Assembly (NCBI GenBank): GCA_021737905.1
Contig: JAIPDA010000127.1
Coordinates: 1-6,952 of the forward strand
Reading direction: 5' to 3'
Source: Rhodoferax sp.
GTDB taxonomy: Bacteria > Pseudomonadota > Gammaproteobacteria > Burkholderiales > Burkholderiaceae_C
DNA: 6,952 bases
Shown in pieces: positions 5,618-6,952 of this stretch. The notes below the pieces were generated by a model, which did not search any database, had not been told where the DNA came from, and saw only the letters and a program-made list of their open reading frames with translations. How positions within the stretch are numbered: the first letter of the stretch is position 1; the number at the start of each line of letters is the position of its first letter. Made by a program: the position numbers and the translations under genes.

Positions 5618-6576
5618 GCCGCCCATCGCTGGAACAGACTCTGGACCGCGCCAACAGCGACGTGGTGCTGATCGTCGACGACGTGCCCGACAACCTGGCT
5701 GTGTTGCATGACGCGCTGGACGAGTCCGGCTACACCGTGTTGGTGGCGACCGGCGGAGAGGCCGCCTTGCAGCGCGCCGCGCAGGCCTTGCCCGACATCA
5801 TCCTGCTGGACGCCATGATGCCCGGTATGGACGGCTTTGAGGTGGCGCGCCGCCTCAAAGCTTCGCCTGCGACAGCGCACATACCCATCGTTTTCATGAC
5901 AGGGCTCACCGAAACCGAATACCTGGTGGCCGCTCTCGAAGTCGGCGGCGTGGACTATGTCACCAAACCCATCAAGCCCAAGGAAGTGCTGGCGCGCATT
6001 GCTGTGCATTTGCAGGGCGCGCGCGAAAAGCGCCAGGCCCGCAACGCGCTGGACGCTTTTGGCTACGCCACCATCACCGTGCGCGTGAGTGACGGCCGCT
6101 TGATGTGGCAAACCTCGCTGGCCCGTGAGCTGTTGCAGCGCTACTACGGCACGGCCGCCCCGCAAACCCCCGAGGCCGTGCTGACCTGGCTGCGCCGCCA
6201 CCTGGCCATGGCCGAGCAGCAACTTGAGCCGCCGCGCCTGGCCATTGAGCAGGGCGCCAAGCGCCTGACTTTCCGTTTGCACCAGCAAACCGGCGACGAC
6301 GACTGGCTGATCATCATGCGCGAGGAGTCCGACGAAACCGTCATCCAGGCCATGAGCCTGAGTTTCAAGCTCACCGCGCGCGAGGCCGAAGTCTTGTACT
6401 GGGTGGTCAAGGGCAAGATCAACCGCGACATCGGCGACATTCTGGGCACCAGCCCGATGACGGTCAAAAAGCACCTGGAACGCGTTTTTGCCAAGCTGGG
6501 CGTGGAAACCCGCACTGCGGCCGCCGGCATGGCCATGAGCCGTATCAAGCAGTTACACCCGCAGTTTCAGAATTAA
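5614..6576 (+). CDS. Response regulator: receiver, PAS-like middle, LuxR-type DNA-binding domain
   Basis: This 320-residue protein is the probable phosphorylation target of the kinase encoded just upstream. The receiver (about 16-135) has D22 and D23, phospho-acceptor D66 in LLDAMMPGMDG, T96 and K118 in the T-K-P motif. A middle segment (about 144-240) starting with LDAFGYATITVRVSDGRLMW looks PAS-like, but I cannot assign it firmly. The C-terminal LuxR/FixJ helix-turn-helix (about 253-315) contains LTAREAEVLYWVVKGKINRD and TSPMTVKKHLERVFAKLGV. The start is GTG, overlapping the kinase stop as GTGA, with GGAG 7 nt upstream, so the two are translationally coupled. LuxR-type regulators act with sigma-70 polymerase and have no AAA+ domain, so this protein is unlikely to be the direct activator of the sigma-54 promoters upstream. 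It has no ligand-binding autoinducer domain, so it is not a quorum regulator. Confidence 0.93.
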   Translation: MSRPSLEQTLDRANSDVVLIVDDVPDNLAVLHDALDESGYTVLVATGGEAALQRAAQALPDIILLDAMMPGMDGFEVARRLKASPATAHIPIVFMTGLTETEYLVAALEVGGVDYVTKPIKPKEVLARIAVHLQGAREKRQARNALDAFGYATITVRVSDGRLMWQTSLARELLQRYYGTAAPQTPEAVLTWLRRHLAMAEQQLEPPRLAIEQGAKRLTFRLHQQTGDDDWLIIMREESDETVIQAMSLSFKLTAREAEVLYWVVKGKINRDIGDILGTSPMTVKKHLERVFAKLGVETRTAAAGMAMSRIKQLHPQFQN

Positions 6577-6600
6577 CCGGTCCCAGCCGGCCATATCCGC

Positions 6601-6606
6601 TACAAT
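6601..6606 (+). promoter_or_regulatory. Possible sigma-70 -10 box (TACAAT)
   Basis: TACAAT is one base from TATAAT and lies 25 bp after the response regulator stop. No good -35 hexamer sits 16-18 bp upstream and there is no extended -10. If used, it would give the downstream gene a leader of nearly 300 nt. Confidence 0.3.
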
Positions 6607-6802
6607 GGCAGCTTCGGTATCGCACAGCTTTTTGTGACAAGCCTTTCCAAATTCAAATCTTGAAGTGGTCTGACCCCAAGAGCGCGGCGCTTCTCAGAGC
6701 CCGGACTTCACAGTGTTTTCAGCGCCCACACAGCCCTGAACCTTGCCAGCACTGTTCTATTTTCCTAGCTAAGACTTCCCAAGCGGTGCCTAAATCCGGC
6801 CT

Positions 6803-6822
6803 TTTCCGGCCCCATCCGGAAA
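6803..6822 (+). repeat. 7-bp hairpin TTTCCGG/CCGGAAA
   Basis: TTTCCGG (6803-6809) and CCGGAAA (6816-6822) form a perfect stem with a 6-nt loop, about 80 nt before the next start codon. An alternative GGCC-TTTTCC-GGCC stem overlaps it. No U-tract follows at once, so it is more likely leader structure than a terminator. Confidence 0.45.
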
Positions 6823-6902
6823 CCGGAACCCTTGGCTTGCTTGCAAGTCGTTTGTTTTCCTTTTTATTTGTGCCCGGCCCAAGCTGGGGCACCGCACTGT
6901 TT

Positions 6903-6952
6903 ATGAATCATCATCTCCATCCCATCGAGGTGGGCAAGTACCGGGTCTCGCC
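6903..6952 (+). CDS. Start of an unidentified gene, first 16 codons
   Basis: An ATG at 6903 opens a frame that stays open to the window end and reads MNHHLHPIEVGKYRVS. Only a weak ribosome site (GGGG near 6886) lies upstream. The GKYRVS stretch loosely recalls small uncharacterised Burkholderiales proteins that contain a similar motif near their N-terminus, but 16 residues cannot support a family call. It is in the same direction as the signalling operon but separated by about 326 nt, so it is probably an independent unit. Confidence 0.4.
   Translation, partial: MNHHLHPIEVGKYRVS

Larger units (their letters stand above)
6577..6902 (+). other. Intergenic region, probable long leader of the next gene
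   Basis: No convincing gene is seen in these 326 nt on either strand. Base composition is less GC-rich than the flanking genes. It contains TTCAA-ATC-TTGAA (6652-6664), AGCGC-G-GCGCT (6681-6691) and a 7-bp hairpin at 6803-6822. A stretch TGGTCTGACCCC (6666-6677) resembles pieces I recall near mobile-element remnants, without further support. No strong terminator with a U-tract follows the response regulator stop. I see no tRNA or recognisable RNA family. Confidence 0.5.

Noticed and set aside
4322..5626. Open frame of 434 codons on the minus strand opposite the kinase
   Set aside because: It runs antisense to clear HisKA, ATPase and receiver motifs. Its length is explained by high third-position GC, and its product resembles no family.
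6577..6590. CCGG-TCCCAG-CCGG as a terminator after the response regulator
   Set aside because: The stem is only 4 bp and no U-tract follows.

Overview
The window comes from a GC-rich proteobacterium, most likely a member of the Burkholderiales and plausibly the Comamonadaceae. This rests on the urease subunit sequences, the codon bias, and a hairpin-rich intergenic element of a kind I recall from that family. No search was run, so the taxonomic call is an inference.

Left part (1-1998, minus strand): a urease structural operon read right to left. It contains ureA (gamma), a hairpin-rich intergenic repeat, a 60-residue exported His-rich membrane protein, ureB (beta) and the first 351 codons of ureC (alpha). 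The small gene, ureB and ureC overlap stop-to-start (ATGA, TGATG), so they are probably translationally coupled. Nickel ligands, the carbamylated Lys and the active-site flap Cys/His are all visible in UreC. No ureD lies in front of ureA, where many related operons carry it.

Centre (1999-2122): a 124-bp divergent intergenic region. An 8-bp inverted repeat in it resolves into the -24 halves of two back-to-back sigma-54 promoter candidates, one firing left into ureA and one firing right into the sensor gene. Both have the exact GG-N10-GC spacing.

Right part (2123-6576, plus strand): a two-gene signalling operon. The first gene encodes a 1164-residue fusion of an NCS1-type (purine/cytosine/allantoin class) permease, a Cys-rich segment, two further membrane helices, a coiled coil, a histidine kinase and a receiver. 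The second gene overlaps it by 4 nt (GTGA) and encodes a receiver-PAS-like-LuxR response regulator. The inferred picture is that a transporter-like sensor detects a nitrogenous substrate (a purine-pathway compound, or urea itself) and signals through the LuxR regulator. The shared sigma-54 promoter region ties the system to nitrogen control and to urease. Sigma-54 promoters need an AAA+ activator such as NtrC, which the LuxR protein is not, so at least one further regulator is implied.

Far right (6577-6952): about 326 nt without a convincing gene, holding a possible promoter and hairpins. The first 16 codons of an unidentified gene run off the end.
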